Positions 37,599 through 46,426 of a stretch of DNA of 64,000 bases are shown in pieces. Made by a program: the position numbers and the translations under genes. Every line of letters begins with the position of its first letter. Within the stretch, counting starts at the first letter, position 1. The stretch comes from Belliella pelovolcani (GTDB lineage Bacteria > Bacteroidota > Bacteroidia > Cytophagales > Cyclobacteriaceae), in the NCBI RefSeq assembly GCF_900156785.1, contig NZ_FTOP01000007.1, forward strand, positions 1 through 64,000, given 5' to 3'. The notes beneath the pieces are model-generated. The model saw only the letters and a program-made list of their open reading frames with translations. It did no database searches and was not told where the DNA came from.

Positions 37599-38684
37599 TC
37601 ACATCCCCCATTTAAGCTTTCTATCATATTTCAGTGTTCCCGCATCTATTCTTAGCGGAGATTCAATGTTATTGTGATAGAGTTGGCCTGTACCTAGCCC
37701 TTGTGGCATTTCTGGATCAAAAGCGGCCGTATATTGAGCAATAGCATTTAGTCCAATATTACTTTCCAAGGCAGAGGTTATCCACCAGCCAATATTCATT
37801 TTCTCTGCTAAAGCAATCCAATCATCACAGGAGCGAAGTCCTCCCACCAATGTAGGTTTCAGAATAATAAACTGAGGATTGATCTTTTCCAAAAGCATTC
37901 TTTTAGCCTCAAAATCATCCACGCCTATCAACTCTTCATCCAAAGCAATGGGAAGCGGAGTCACTTCGCAAAGCTGTCTCATGGCTTCAATTTGACCTTG
38001 TTTGATGGGTTGCTCGATGCTGTGTAAATCATATATAGCAAGGCGATTCAACTTCTCTATTGCATCATCAGGACTAAAAGCTCCATTCGCATCTACGCGC
38101 AAGGTGACCTGTGAAGAATCAAACTTTCCCCTGATATACCCCAGAAGTTCGCATTCCTGATCAAAGTCTATGGCTCCAATTTTCATTTTGATACAGTTGT
38201 ATCCATCTTTGAGCTTTTGATCTATCTGCTCCAGCATAAATTCCCTATCCCCCATCCAAATCAAACCATTGATAGGAATGGCCTTATGCTCAGCTGTAAA
38301 ACCGGATGGAAAAATCAAGCGCTGACCGCCATTTCTCAAATCCAACAAGGCGGTTTCTATGGCAAATCGAACACTGGGATACTTGGCTGGAATATATAAA
38401 CTTACGAAGTCATCCAAAGCAATTTGTTCCAAGGATAGATCCTGTTCGTTCAATTGGCTAATCAGTTGGATAAGTCTTTGCTCAAAATCAGGAAAATCAT
38501 CCAGACTTAATTTTGGCAAAGGTCCAGCTTCGCCGTAGCCAATGGTATCTGGAAAGGACTTTTCACATACTGAAATATAAAAAGTCTCCTTTTGCTTCAA
38601 GATACCTCTGGAAGTACCCGCATCAAATTTGAAGTCCAAAACATGTTTCTTATATCCAAAAACTAAATTTCTCAAGGCTTTCAT
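37599..38684 (-). CDS. menC: o-Succinylbenzoate synthase (MenC), enolase superfamily
   Basis: MenC dehydrates SHCHC to o-succinylbenzoate in menaquinone synthesis, the main quinone of Bacteroidota. The enolase-superfamily pattern is present: KxK in CIKMKIG, metal ligands Asp (RVDANG), Glu (SIEQPI) and Asp-Glu (IALDEEL), and the second catalytic Lys in FIILKPTLVGG. The length of 361 aa is normal. It stands alone here, without other men genes. A dipeptide epimerase is the main alternative, but LKPTLVGG favours MenC. Confidence 0.88.
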   Translation of the reverse strand: MKALRNLVFGYKKHVLDFKFDAGTSRGILKQKETFYISVCEKSFPDTIGYGEAGPLPKLSLDDFPDFEQRLIQLISQLNEQDLSLEQIALDDFVSLYIPAKYPSVRFAIETALLDLRNGGQRLIFPSGFTAEHKAIPINGLIWMGDREFMLEQIDQKLKDGYNCIKMKIGAIDFDQECELLGYIRGKFDSSQVTLRVDANGAFSPDDAIEKLNRLAIYDLHSIEQPIKQGQIEAMRQLCEVTPLPIALDEELIGVDDFEAKRMLLEKINPQFIILKPTLVGGLRSCDDWIALAEKMNIGWWITSALESNIGLNAIAQYTAAFDPEMPQGLGTGQLYHNNIESPLRIDAGTLKYDRKLKWGM

Positions 38685-38744
38685 GGTTGCTTATTAATTT
38701 TGTTTCTACTGCTCTTAAGGTCATGGCAGATGAGCATAATCGTT

Positions 38745-38752
38745 TATCTTTG
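38745..38752 (+). promoter_or_regulatory. Promoter -7 box of queA
   Basis: TATCTTTG matches TAnnTTTG, 29 bases upstream of the queA ATG. No -33 box is clear. Confidence 0.45.
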
Positions 38753-38781
38753 CAGTCCAATATAGCAGTATATCATTTCTT

Positions 38782-39999
38782 ATGTCATCAAACACACTTG
38801 ACCAGCTAAAGTTATCAGATTACGAATATACCCTACCAGAAGAAAAAATCGCCAAGTTTCCACTTGAAAAGAGAGATGCTTCAAAATTGCTTCACTACAA
38901 GGACGGCTTAATCAATCATTTAGCTTTTAGCCAACTTCCGGATCTGATTCCTTCGGGTAGCTTGATGGTATTCAATAATACCAAAGTGATTCCAGCAAGG
39001 TTGATTTTTCAAAGAGAGACTGGAGCGAAAGTTGAAATATTTTTGCTAAAACCGCTACTACCCACCACAGTCATCAATGAAGTCATGATCAACACCGAAT
39101 CTGTGACTTGGGAGACGATGATTGGAAATCAGAAAAAATGGAAAGATGGAGAAATCTTGAGTGGAGAAGTGATCTATCAGGGCACTCGTATACAACTGAA
39201 AGCACACCTTGAAGACCGGACAAATAGAATAGTGAAGTTTACTTGGACTGGTAATGCTCCTTTTGTCTCCATCGTGGAAGCATCTGGAGAGGTTCCACTT
39301 CCACCCTATCTCAACAGAAAGGCTACAGAAGAAGACAAACCAAGGTACCAAACTGTATACTCTAAAAAGGAAGGAGCCGTCGCTGCTCCAACTGCCGGAT
39401 TACACTTTACAGAAGAGGTATTAGCAAAGCTTGCTGATAAGAACGTGAAGGAAGAATTTCTAACACTACATGTTGGCGCTGGAACTTTTCAGCCAATCAA
39501 AGCTGAAAAAATCACAGAGCATGCCATGCACAGTGAGCAAGTTGTCGTTACTAAATCCACCATCGCGACATTATCCAATCACAGTGAAAAACTGATCGCA
39601 GTGGGTACTACCTCCATGCGCTCCCTAGAAAGCCTATATTGGTATGGTGTAAAATTGATTCAGGAAGGACATGTACCATTTTTGATTCCTAAACTCTACC
39701 CTTATCAATCTCACAACATGCTTCCAAGTAGGCAAGAAAGCTTTGCTGCAATTTTGAAAATGATGGAATCAGAGCACTTGGAAGAAATCACAGGAAGCAC
39801 TGAAATATTTATCATGCCAAGCTATGATTTCAAAGTTTGTGATGGATTGGTAACCAATTTTCATCAGCCTGGGTCCACATTGATTTTATTGGTGGCGGCA
39901 TTTACCAATGGTGGCTGGAAGGAAATCTATGATCAAGCTTTAAAAATGGAATATAGGTTCCTGAGTTATGGCGATAGCAGTCTGCTATGGAGAAGTTAA
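38782..39999 (+). CDS. queA: S-adenosylmethionine:tRNA ribosyltransferase-isomerase QueA
   Basis: QueA moves the ribosyl part of SAM onto preQ1 in tRNA to form epoxyqueuosine. Signatures: DYELPEEKIA-like start YTLPEEKIAKFPLEKRDASKLL, NNTKVIPARLIFQRETGAKVEIFLL, EKEGAVAAPTAGLHFT-like KKEGAVAAPTAGLHFTEEVL, and the C-terminal DGLVTNFHQPGSTLILLVAAF. At 405 aa it is longer than the usual 340-360 aa, with insertions in the middle as in many Bacteroidota. The GluQRS-like enzyme at 20511-21407 would act on the final queuosine. Confidence 0.94.
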   Translation: MSSNTLDQLKLSDYEYTLPEEKIAKFPLEKRDASKLLHYKDGLINHLAFSQLPDLIPSGSLMVFNNTKVIPARLIFQRETGAKVEIFLLKPLLPTTVINEVMINTESVTWETMIGNQKKWKDGEILSGEVIYQGTRIQLKAHLEDRTNRIVKFTWTGNAPFVSIVEASGEVPLPPYLNRKATEEDKPRYQTVYSKKEGAVAAPTAGLHFTEEVLAKLADKNVKEEFLTLHVGAGTFQPIKAEKITEHAMHSEQVVVTKSTIATLSNHSEKLIAVGTTSMRSLESLYWYGVKLIQEGHVPFLIPKLYPYQSHNMLPSRQESFAAILKMMESEHLEEITGSTEIFIMPSYDFKVCDGLVTNFHQPGSTLILLVAAFTNGGWKEIYDQALKMEYRFLSYGDSSLLWRS

Positions 40000-40004
40000 T
40001 CTGA

Positions 40005-40030
40005 CAGGGGTGCTCAGTCTGAGCCCCCTG
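40005..40030. terminator. Hairpin between queA and the LytTR gene
   Basis: A GC-rich stem with one bulge (cagggg-t-gctca with tgagc-cccctg) starts five bases after the queA stop and reaches into the stop region of the convergent LytTR gene. It lacks a clear T run. Confidence 0.5.
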
Positions 40031-40430
40031 AACTCAATTTATTGATTCCATTGATTAGATTTTGATAGTATGTTCTACCTACAGGTACACTATCCTTTCC
40101 AACCATGATTTCTCTAGGATTGATCGCTACGATTTCATCCAGACGAACGATGTAGCTCTTATGTATTCTCATAAAATCTGCTTCTGGAAGGACAGATTCG
40201 AAATCCTTTAAAATATTTCTCAAAGAATATACCGTATCTCTAGTCACGAGTGTCGTATAATTTCCATCTCCCTTCATCCAAAGGATATTTTCAAATTTAA
40301 CTTTGACAAGATTTCCTTTATTTCTAACGAAAATCGCTCCTTTGATTAGAAGCTCAGCATCAGTATTTTTCTCTTCTTCGTCAGCGTGACCATTCCCATT
40401 GGAATTATAATTTTTTAATACATCTTTCAT
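40014..40430 (-). CDS. LytTR-type DNA-binding protein without receiver domain
   Basis: The C-terminal 95 residues form a LytTR domain (IFVRNKGNLVKVKFENILWMKGDGNYTTLVT, DFMRIHKSYIVRLDEIVAI), which binds direct repeats in promoters. The 40 N-terminal residues (SNGNGHADEEEKNTDAELL) are low complexity; there is no receiver domain, so control must come from elsewhere. I start at the ATG at 40430; the longer frame uses GTG. A terminator separates it from the PAS protein gene upstream, whose partner it may be. Confidence 0.9.
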   Translation of the reverse strand: MKDVLKNYNSNGNGHADEEEKNTDAELLIKGAIFVRNKGNLVKVKFENILWMKGDGNYTTLVTRDTVYSLRNILKDFESVLPEADFMRIHKSYIVRLDEIVAINPREIMVGKDSVPVGRTYYQNLINGINKLSSGGSD

Positions 40431-40493
40431 TTTTACATAACTTGATGTGAAATGACCAACCTGTGTTGCACTTCCCACAAGGAAGCACAGTAC

Positions 40494-40509
40494 TTGGTAA
40501 AATGTAAAC
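40494..40509 (+). promoter_or_regulatory. 16-bp motif shared with the cold-shock leader
   Basis: TTGGTAAAATGTAAAC occurs here, about 65 bases upstream of the LytTR start, and identically at 36909-36924. A related pair TTGGTAAA lies at 42110-42117 and 42131-42138, spaced 21 bp. Possible regulator site. Confidence 0.4.
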
Positions 40510-40575
40510 AGAATGTTTGCTATTTAGTTTTTAAAATGCTGTAAAAAACCACTTTAGCATGCAACATAATGGCAT

Positions 40576-40610
40576 AAAAAAACCAGATAGAAAGCTCTAT
40601 CTGGGTTTTT
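40576..40610 (-). terminator. Terminator after the PAS protein gene
   Basis: An 8-bp stem ccagatag/ctatctgg extended by A and T tracts, with a T run on the minus strand, sits between the PAS gene and the LytTR gene. Confidence 0.75.
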
Positions 40611-40638
40611 AGTCAAGATAACATTATGAAAAACTGTC

Positions 40639-41943
40639 TTAATCAAACTCGTTGACCTTGCGGGCATTCTCTCGAATCACCATATCAAGCTCTTGTGCCA
40701 ACGGTTTCAAATATGAGAAGTACTTTGTATTTTCTGCATCAAGCTGTCTCTTATCAATTAAATCTAACAACCCCAGCATTGATGATAATGGAGATCGAAG
40801 CATGTGAGACTGAATGTAGGCCACTTCTCTCAAGACCTTGTTCTTTTCCTCTACACGCTTGTATTCTTGCTTTTTCTCTGCAATGTTTTTGTTTGAATAC
40901 ACAAAGCCAATCACTTTTTTATCTGCATTGAAAAGTGGGGAAAACTTATGCTCAAACCATAATTCCTCACCTGTCCTAGTATGCATAATTTCCTTTTCGT
41001 AAGAAATAGATTTTCCAGCAAAAACATGCTCTAAGTCTTTGAGAAACTGCTCTTCCATGCCAATCATAAGGTATGGCAGGAAATCATCTCCTTGCTTTAG
41101 CTCCTTTTTGAAATGGCACTTTACCATTTTTTTTGCATTTTGATTGAAACCCAAAACATTCAATTCTAAGTCAATCAAAAAATGACTCTCCTCAGCTTGA
41201 TCCAGAATTTGCTGCAAGGTAATCTTTGCTTGTTCGGACTCTAAGCGTTTTAGATGTTCATCTGTAATATCTTGAAGTATAGCGTGCAATGCTTCTTCAT
41301 GATTAATCAAGAATATTTTATACCAGCGATTGATATCTCCTCTATATTCTTCAAAACTGATGATATCTTGACCTTCCCTTGCCTTCTTAAATTCCAGTGC
41401 AAACTGATGGATTTTTTTGCTGGGGTAAACTTGCCAAATAGTCTTATTGAGCAGGGAATTACTGCATTTATTAAAAAATCGCTGTGCAGGATCGTTGATG
41501 GCTGTCAATTCCCAGTTTGAGTTAAGCTTTATATAAACGTCCTCGGTAGTATTAATTTTGATACCAGCTTGACCAAACAAGCGCTCCACGCTATCATTTG
41601 ACTCCTTGGAAACAACCACCTCTTGACCTATGCCAAGAATTCCTTCAATGTCACCTTCTTCTGACTTGAGGATAGAAAACTCCCAATTGATCTTTTTCTG
41701 ATTGGAAAAACTTAAAAACACCTGCTTGCTTTTGTTTGGTGTCTCTAATAAATCGGACAATAAAAATTCAAATAAACCCTCTTCTGAAGGATCCAAAAAC
41801 GAAATGAATGGCTTATTGATGTACTCTTTTTTGAAGAGCATAAATTCCTCTTCAAATTTCAACCCCGTCGTACTGATCCATCCCTCAATATCCAACCCCA
41901 CCACATAGAGTTGGCTTGATTTGATGAGGTAATCAGGGATCAT
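40639..41943 (-). CDS. Multi-PAS sensor protein ending after a HisKA-like helix
   Basis: Three PAS-like domains can be outlined, the last with RTGEELWFEHKFSPLFNADKKVIGFVYSNKNIAEKK. They are followed by a helix pair with EVAYIQSHMLRSPLSSMLGLLDLI, the phosphoacceptor-type H-box of Bacteroidota histidine kinases. The protein ends right after this dimerisation region (VIRENARKVNEFD): no HATPase domain is present, and no other frame supplies one. It cannot phosphorylate itself, so it may be a phosphate acceptor, a decoy or a plain ligand sensor. I use the ATG at 41943 (the longer frame starts with GTG). Confidence 0.85.
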   Translation of the reverse strand: MIPDYLIKSSQLYVVGLDIEGWISTTGLKFEEEFMLFKKEYINKPFISFLDPSEEGLFEFLLSDLLETPNKSKQVFLSFSNQKKINWEFSILKSEEGDIEGILGIGQEVVVSKESNDSVERLFGQAGIKINTTEDVYIKLNSNWELTAINDPAQRFFNKCSNSLLNKTIWQVYPSKKIHQFALEFKKAREGQDIISFEEYRGDINRWYKIFLINHEEALHAILQDITDEHLKRLESEQAKITLQQILDQAEESHFLIDLELNVLGFNQNAKKMVKCHFKKELKQGDDFLPYLMIGMEEQFLKDLEHVFAGKSISYEKEIMHTRTGEELWFEHKFSPLFNADKKVIGFVYSNKNIAEKKQEYKRVEEKNKVLREVAYIQSHMLRSPLSSMLGLLDLIDKRQLDAENTKYFSYLKPLAQELDMVIRENARKVNEFD

Positions 41944-41964
41944 ATGTTTCGTAATAGGGCTCAC

Positions 41965-42272
41965 AATAGAATGCTAAATTGTACTTTTTGATTAAAGGCA
42001 AGATTTATAACATAGTCATATTTCTTGCTGATGCATGCAAGATAGTTTAAAAGTTTTAAAAAATAAAAATTTGTAAATCATTAATTATCAAAATTTTATA
42101 ACTTTTTTTTTGGTAAAAATTTAAGAATTTTTGGTAAATAGAAAAATACTTTTCAAATCAGAAAAAATGAATTTCAGAACTTGAAAAAAAAACAGTATCA
42201 GTTTTGTTCTATTTTTCCCCGAATAAAAAAATTCAACATAAGTATTACCTTTGTCTAGTAATCCGCTAAATC
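41965..42272. other. AT-tract-rich divergent intergenic region
   Basis: About 308 bases between the divergent PAS and DinB genes. It is rich in A and T tracts and contains two TTGGTAAA copies 21 bp apart (42110-42138) and a TACCTTTG -7 box for the DinB gene at 42246-42253. No gene is seen. Confidence 0.5.
42246..42253 (+). promoter_or_regulatory. Promoter -7 box of the DinB gene
   Basis: TACCTTTG matches TAnnTTTG, 19 bases upstream of the ATG. Confidence 0.45.
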
Positions 42273-42812
42273 ATGACTCAGACTAAAAGTTACATAAAAG
42301 CACTTCAAGAAATCACGGAAGAGGTCAAGAGCACTTTTGGGGAATTATCTCAGAAAATCTTATTTCAAAAGCCGAATGCTAAAACTTGGAGTATCGCTGA
42401 GAATTTAGAACATTTGATCACGCTGAACAGCAGCTATTTCCCTATTTTCGATAAACTCAAAAAAGGCGAATTGCCATTGGCTTTTATTTCTAAAATTGCC
42501 TTCTTCCCAAAAATGCTTGGAGACATGATTATGAAATCAGTAGCTGTCTCTAATATTAAAAAAGTCAAGACTTTTCCACTTTGGGAACCTGGTGTATCCT
42601 CTGGAGATCAATACGATATTATCCGAAAATTTGAAAAGCATCAGCAAGCATTGATTGCAAAAATCAAAGAACTCGATTCCCATATCCAAATAGGCAGCAT
42701 CATCCACTCTCCTGCCAATAGACTAATCGTCTATAGATTAGACCAAGCCATAGCAATCATCATCGAGCACGAAAGACGTCACTTGCTTCAGGCGAAAAAT
42801 CTATTGGACTGA
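42273..42812 (+). CDS. DinB-family protein
   Basis: This 179-aa protein has the four-helix bundle layout of DinB/DUF664 proteins. KTWSIAENLEHLITLNSSYF carries a conserved His for metal binding, and the C-terminal HERRHLLQAKNLL supplies the expected further His residues. Some members are bacillithiol S-transferases; others are DNA-damage inducible. It stands alone. Function is not certain. Confidence 0.85.
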   Translation: MTQTKSYIKALQEITEEVKSTFGELSQKILFQKPNAKTWSIAENLEHLITLNSSYFPIFDKLKKGELPLAFISKIAFFPKMLGDMIMKSVAVSNIKKVKTFPLWEPGVSSGDQYDIIRKFEKHQQALIAKIKELDSHIQIGSIIHSPANRLIVYRLDQAIAIIIEHERRHLLQAKNLLD

Positions 42813-42837
42813 GTGAAATTTATGAATTGGGCTACTT

Positions 42838-43287
42838 GACCTTTGAGGTTTTTTTTGAACCTCGAAGGTCTTTTGTGTTTTACCGCAGAGGACACAGGGG
42901 AGCGCAGAGCTTAGGTTTTAGATTGAGGGTGATTGGAGGTTTTGAGGATTGAGGTATTTTGACCATTAAGAAATCAAAGGAATTAAGGGTGGGTAGTATG
43001 GAGATTTTTGACAAGGTCAGCTGGACCTTTGAGGTTTTTTAGAACCTCGAAGGTCTTTTAGATTTTACCGCAGAGGACACAAGGGAGCGCAGAGGTTGGG
43101 TTTTAGATTGGGGTGATTGGAGGTTTTGAGGATTGAGGTATTTTGACCATTAAGAAATGAAGGGAATTAAGAGTGGGTAGTCTGGAAATTTTTGACAAGG
43201 ACTACTTGACCTTTGAGGTTTTTTTTGAACCTCGAAGGTCTTTTGTGTTTTACCGCAGAGGACATAAGGGAGCGCAGAGGTTGGAGT
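42838..43287. repeat. Three tandem copies of a 185-bp intergenic repeat
   Basis: Copies begin at 42838, 43024 and 43208 (periods 186 and 184). Each opens with a hairpin gacctttgaggtt/aacctcgaaggtc, followed by taccgcagaggacac and gggagcgcagag, then a C-poor spacer (gattggaggttttgagg). The third is cut short near 43287. No coding. Confidence 0.85.
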
Positions 43288-43375
43288 TTAGCGAAGAGGG
43301 TCCAAGCCCACCTCCATTGTCAGGTCTGAAGAACCAATGGGGTTTATAAAATTGCACTCATAATGAGGCAAAAAA

Positions 43376-43560
43376 TTAAGTAGTTATATTCTTGAAATAA
43401 TTATATGTTTTCTTAGATTTTCGCCAAAAGTCGGCGAATGGTCGGGAGGGATACGGGACACGGTCGGAACACGGTCGGGAGAGAGACGGGAGAAAATGGG
43501 TAAAAATGAGGTATTTTTCAATGTGAATATAATTATTATTCATTTTTTTGTACTTTTCCA
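43376..43560. other. G-rich short repeats (no gene)
   Basis: The stretch 43437-43500 holds cggtcggga-type repeats (gtcgggaggg, acacggtcgg twice, gagacgggag). A 61-codon frame runs across on the minus strand, but its composition reflects the repeat, so I do not call a gene. The whole 42813-43714 gap has no supported gene. Confidence 0.5.
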
Positions 43561-43655
43561 ATATTATGAAATTGTTTAAAATTGGGGTAAAAATGAATAG
43601 GTTGTCACAGATTATTAGCTAATACTATTTCTCCTCGAAATCTCTTGTATAAATG

Positions 43656-43694
43656 AAAAAAGCCTCGGAATGATTAACATTCCAAGGCTTTTTT
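43656..43694 (-). terminator. Terminator after the TPR gene
   Basis: Long stem aaaaaagcctcggaatg with cattccaaggctttttt (one mismatch), 21 bases past the stop on the minus strand. Confidence 0.85.
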
Positions 43695-43714
43695 AGATTG
43701 AGATTTGATAGCAA

Positions 43715-44425
43715 CTAATTCAGGTCATTTAAACCATCTTTGGCTAACTTGAAGTCAGGTTCTAAAGCTAAAGCCTCTTGGTAAGCTTTTCTAGCATCTT
43801 CTTTACTGCCTTGTTCTACATAGACTAGTGCCTTCAAGTTCAAAGCTGCTGCTCTCATACTTACTTCTTGGTTTTCAGTGTCTGAGATTGGGAAACCCAA
43901 TTTCTCTTCTGCTGATTTAGCGTTTTTCACCAACATATTGATGGAATTCATGGCTTCATCAAATTTCTTCAAACTGAACTGCAGGTAAGCAGACTTATAC
44001 AAAGCAAAAATATCATCTGTTAATAAATATAAGCGCTCAAATTGAGTCAAAGACCTGTCTAAGGCACCTATTTGCTCCAAAGAATAAGCAGCTATTTCTA
44101 ATGCCTCAATACTTCTGTCATTAATCTGTAATACATCCAATGCACTCAATGCAGCAGCGCTAAATTGATTGGTATCAAAGTACAATGTTGCCAATAATTC
44201 CCCATATCGGGAATTGGTAGGGTTTCTTTCGATCAATTCCATCAGTTTGGTACGTGCTACCGCCATGTCATTGTAACGGATTGCCAATTGATATACACGT
44301 TGATCGGTTTCATTTCTTTTTCTGATTGATTCTGGTGTCTCAGCGGTGGCGGGTGCTTCTTGAGCCATCGCAGGTACTACAGCAAATAGCATTAGCACTA
44401 CAAGTAATCTCATTCTGTTCATCAT
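43715..44425 (-). CDS. Exported TPR-repeat protein
   Basis: A signal peptide (RLLVVLMLFAVVPAMAQ) precedes four to five TPR-like helix pairs (YGELLATLYFDTNQFSAAALSALDVLQ; ALNLKALVYVEQGSKEDARKAYQEALALEPDF). It probably serves as a periplasmic protein-interaction scaffold. Start is Met1 or Met2. It follows the CCA gene by six bases on the same strand, so it may share its transcript. Specific partner unknown. Confidence 0.82.
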   Translation of the reverse strand: MMNRMRLLVVLMLFAVVPAMAQEAPATAETPESIRKRNETDQRVYQLAIRYNDMAVARTKLMELIERNPTNSRYGELLATLYFDTNQFSAAALSALDVLQINDRSIEALEIAAYSLEQIGALDRSLTQFERLYLLTDDIFALYKSAYLQFSLKKFDEAMNSINMLVKNAKSAEEKLGFPISDTENQEVSMRAAALNLKALVYVEQGSKEDARKAYQEALALEPDFKLAKDGLNDLN

Positions 44426-44431
44426 CTGAAT

Positions 44432-45853
44432 TTATTCTGTTTTAGGTTTCAGTCCTCTGTTTTCGGCCAAGCGGTATAATAACTGCAAAGCCTCCTCTTT
44501 ATTGTTTTGAATGTGACCTTCTAGGATGGCTTCTTTGATCTCTTCTTTGAGTTCTCCGATGATTCTAGATGGATCGAGGCCAAAAATAGACATAATTTCT
44601 TCTCCCGAAACAGGTGGCTGAAAATTTCTCACCTGATCTTTCTCTTCTACCTCTAAGATCTTCTGTTCTACCTTGTCAAAATTGGCCAAATAGCGCTGAA
44701 CTTTATTGTTATTCTTGGATGTCACATCCGCACGACAGAGCTTCATCAGGTCATCAATAGCATCTCCAGCATCAAACAGCAATCTTCTCACTGCTGAGTC
44801 TGTCACCTTATCACTGACCAAAGCAATTGGTCTCAAGTGTAGCCTCACAAGTAACTGCACATATTTCATGCGCTCGTCCATAGGAAGTTTGAGCCTTCTA
44901 AATATCCCAGGCGTCATTCTAGCACCCTTGTCTTCGTGCCCATGGAATGTCCAGCCAACTTTAGCATTGAACCGCTTGGTGGCAGGCTTGGCAATGTCAT
45001 GCATTATGGCTGCCCAGCGAAGCCAAAGGTTATCTGTCATCACACAGATATTGTCAAGTACTTGAAGCGTATGATAAAAATTGTCTTTGTGAGATTTGTC
45101 CCCAACTGAATCCACACCTTGCAACTCTACCATCTCTGGGAAAAACTCATGCAGTAGCTTGCTGGCAAAAAGCAATTTGAAACCATAAGAAGGCTTATCC
45201 ACCATGATCATTTTATTCAACTCGTCTATGATGCGCTCCCCTGAAATGATACTTAAGCGATGTGCATTATTAACCAAGCCTTCAAAAGTATCTGCATCGA
45301 TATCAAATTGCAATTGAGAAGCAAATCTCACGGCACGCATCATGCGCAAAGGATCATCCGAAAAAGTAACATTGGGATCTGTAGGTGTTTTGATGATTTT
45401 TCGCTTGATATCTTTCAATCCATCGAAAGGGTCAATTAATTCACCAAAACGATCTTGATTGACACAGATGGCCATGGCATTGATGGTGAAGTCCCTCCTT
45501 TCCTGATCTTCTTGCAGTGTTCCATCCTCTACGATTGGCTTTCTGGAGTCAGATTTATAGGATTCCCGTCTCGCTCCGACAAATTCTACTTCATAATCAT
45601 CCAATTTGATCATGGCTGTTCCGAAGTTTTTAAAAACAGAAAGCGGTACATGGCTTGGAAAGCTTTCAGCAACTGCTGTAGCTAAGGCTATACCAGGCCC
45701 AACACAGACGAAATCTATGTCCTTACAAGGTCTGCCCATGATCAAATCACGCACATAACCTCCTACCACGTAGGTTTCTAAGCCCATTTCATCGGCTATC
45801 TTACCTACCCTTCTAAATATTTCTAAAGCTTCTAATTCTTTACTGAAATTCAT
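44432..45853 (-). CDS. cca: CCA tRNA nucleotidyltransferase with HD domain
   Basis: This enzyme adds or repairs the 3' CCA end of tRNA. The nucleotidyltransferase core has VGGYVRDLIMGRPCKDIDFV with the GG and DxD motifs, then the head domain RRDFTINAMA and DPFDGLKDIKRKIIKTP and the neck FSDDPLRMMRAVRFASQL. A C-terminal HD domain has IMHDIAKPATKRF and GHEDKGARM. At 473 aa it is normal for this group. It overlaps the hypothetical gene upstream by four bases and precedes the TPR gene. Confidence 0.94.
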   Translation of the reverse strand: MNFSKELEALEIFRRVGKIADEMGLETYVVGGYVRDLIMGRPCKDIDFVCVGPGIALATAVAESFPSHVPLSVFKNFGTAMIKLDDYEVEFVGARRESYKSDSRKPIVEDGTLQEDQERRDFTINAMAICVNQDRFGELIDPFDGLKDIKRKIIKTPTDPNVTFSDDPLRMMRAVRFASQLQFDIDADTFEGLVNNAHRLSIISGERIIDELNKMIMVDKPSYGFKLLFASKLLHEFFPEMVELQGVDSVGDKSHKDNFYHTLQVLDNICVMTDNLWLRWAAIMHDIAKPATKRFNAKVGWTFHGHEDKGARMTPGIFRRLKLPMDERMKYVQLLVRLHLRPIALVSDKVTDSAVRRLLFDAGDAIDDLMKLCRADVTSKNNNKVQRYLANFDKVEQKILEVEEKDQVRNFQPPVSGEEIMSIFGLDPSRIIGELKEEIKEAILEGHIQNNKEEALQLLYRLAENRGLKPKTE

Positions 45854-46320
45854 CCTTTCAAAATCTTCACATCCCCATCAGGACTCAGATACATTTCTTT
45901 TACATCAGGGCCATACAAAGGAAAACGCTCTTTGGTTTCAAAATCTGCCTCTTGCCCTTTGATTTCTTGAAAAACCACAGGCTGAGAAAATGCAAACAAA
46001 AGCTTATTCCAATATTCATTTCTAATCAGGGAAAACTTCACTTTACGATCTACAATCGGCCCACTTTGCAAGACTCTGTTTACTGGACTATGATAAATAG
46101 TAGCTTTGGTTGCAAAATCCACCACATCCAAGGACACCTCAGAGAACTGCTCTGTCAAGGATCTAATTTGAAAAAGATCAAAAATTAAAAAAACACCTTT
46201 GGGGCTATCGCTGTCTGTCCAAGAGGCAGGCTGAATGATTTCCATCAATCGTCCATTGCCTTCTTTGATGATTACTCGACCTTTTGATTTGAGTTGTTTG
46301 GCTACTGCTGTATTTTCCAC
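45850..46320 (-). CDS. Hypothetical protein
   Basis: I do not recognise a family. The 156-aa soluble protein has beta-rich sequence (GRLMEIIQPASWTDSDSPKGVFLIFDLFQIRSL). The frame begins with GTG at 46320, since a stop lies two codons upstream; the next ATG is Met27. It ends overlapping the CCA gene by four bases (translational coupling). Cytoplasmic, since no signal is present. Confidence 0.55.
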   Translation of the reverse strand: MENTAVAKQLKSKGRVIIKEGNGRLMEIIQPASWTDSDSPKGVFLIFDLFQIRSLTEQFSEVSLDVVDFATKATIYHSPVNRVLQSGPIVDRKVKFSLIRNEYWNKLLFAFSQPVVFQEIKGQEADFETKERFPLYGPDVKEMYLSPDGDVKILKG

Positions 46321-46426
46321 TGATCAATAATTTTTGACAAAAATACAGTAGATTATTGGGAAAGCGGGTGCCAAAGACTAAAAAGTATTGATGCTTTGTG
46401 AGTAGGTTCGCTTTTGTGTTATTCAA

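Noticed and set aside
43376-43561. 61-codon minus-strand frame with Pro/Ser/Arg-rich sequence
   Set aside because: Its composition only reflects the G-rich repeat at 43437-43500; no family match and no start context.
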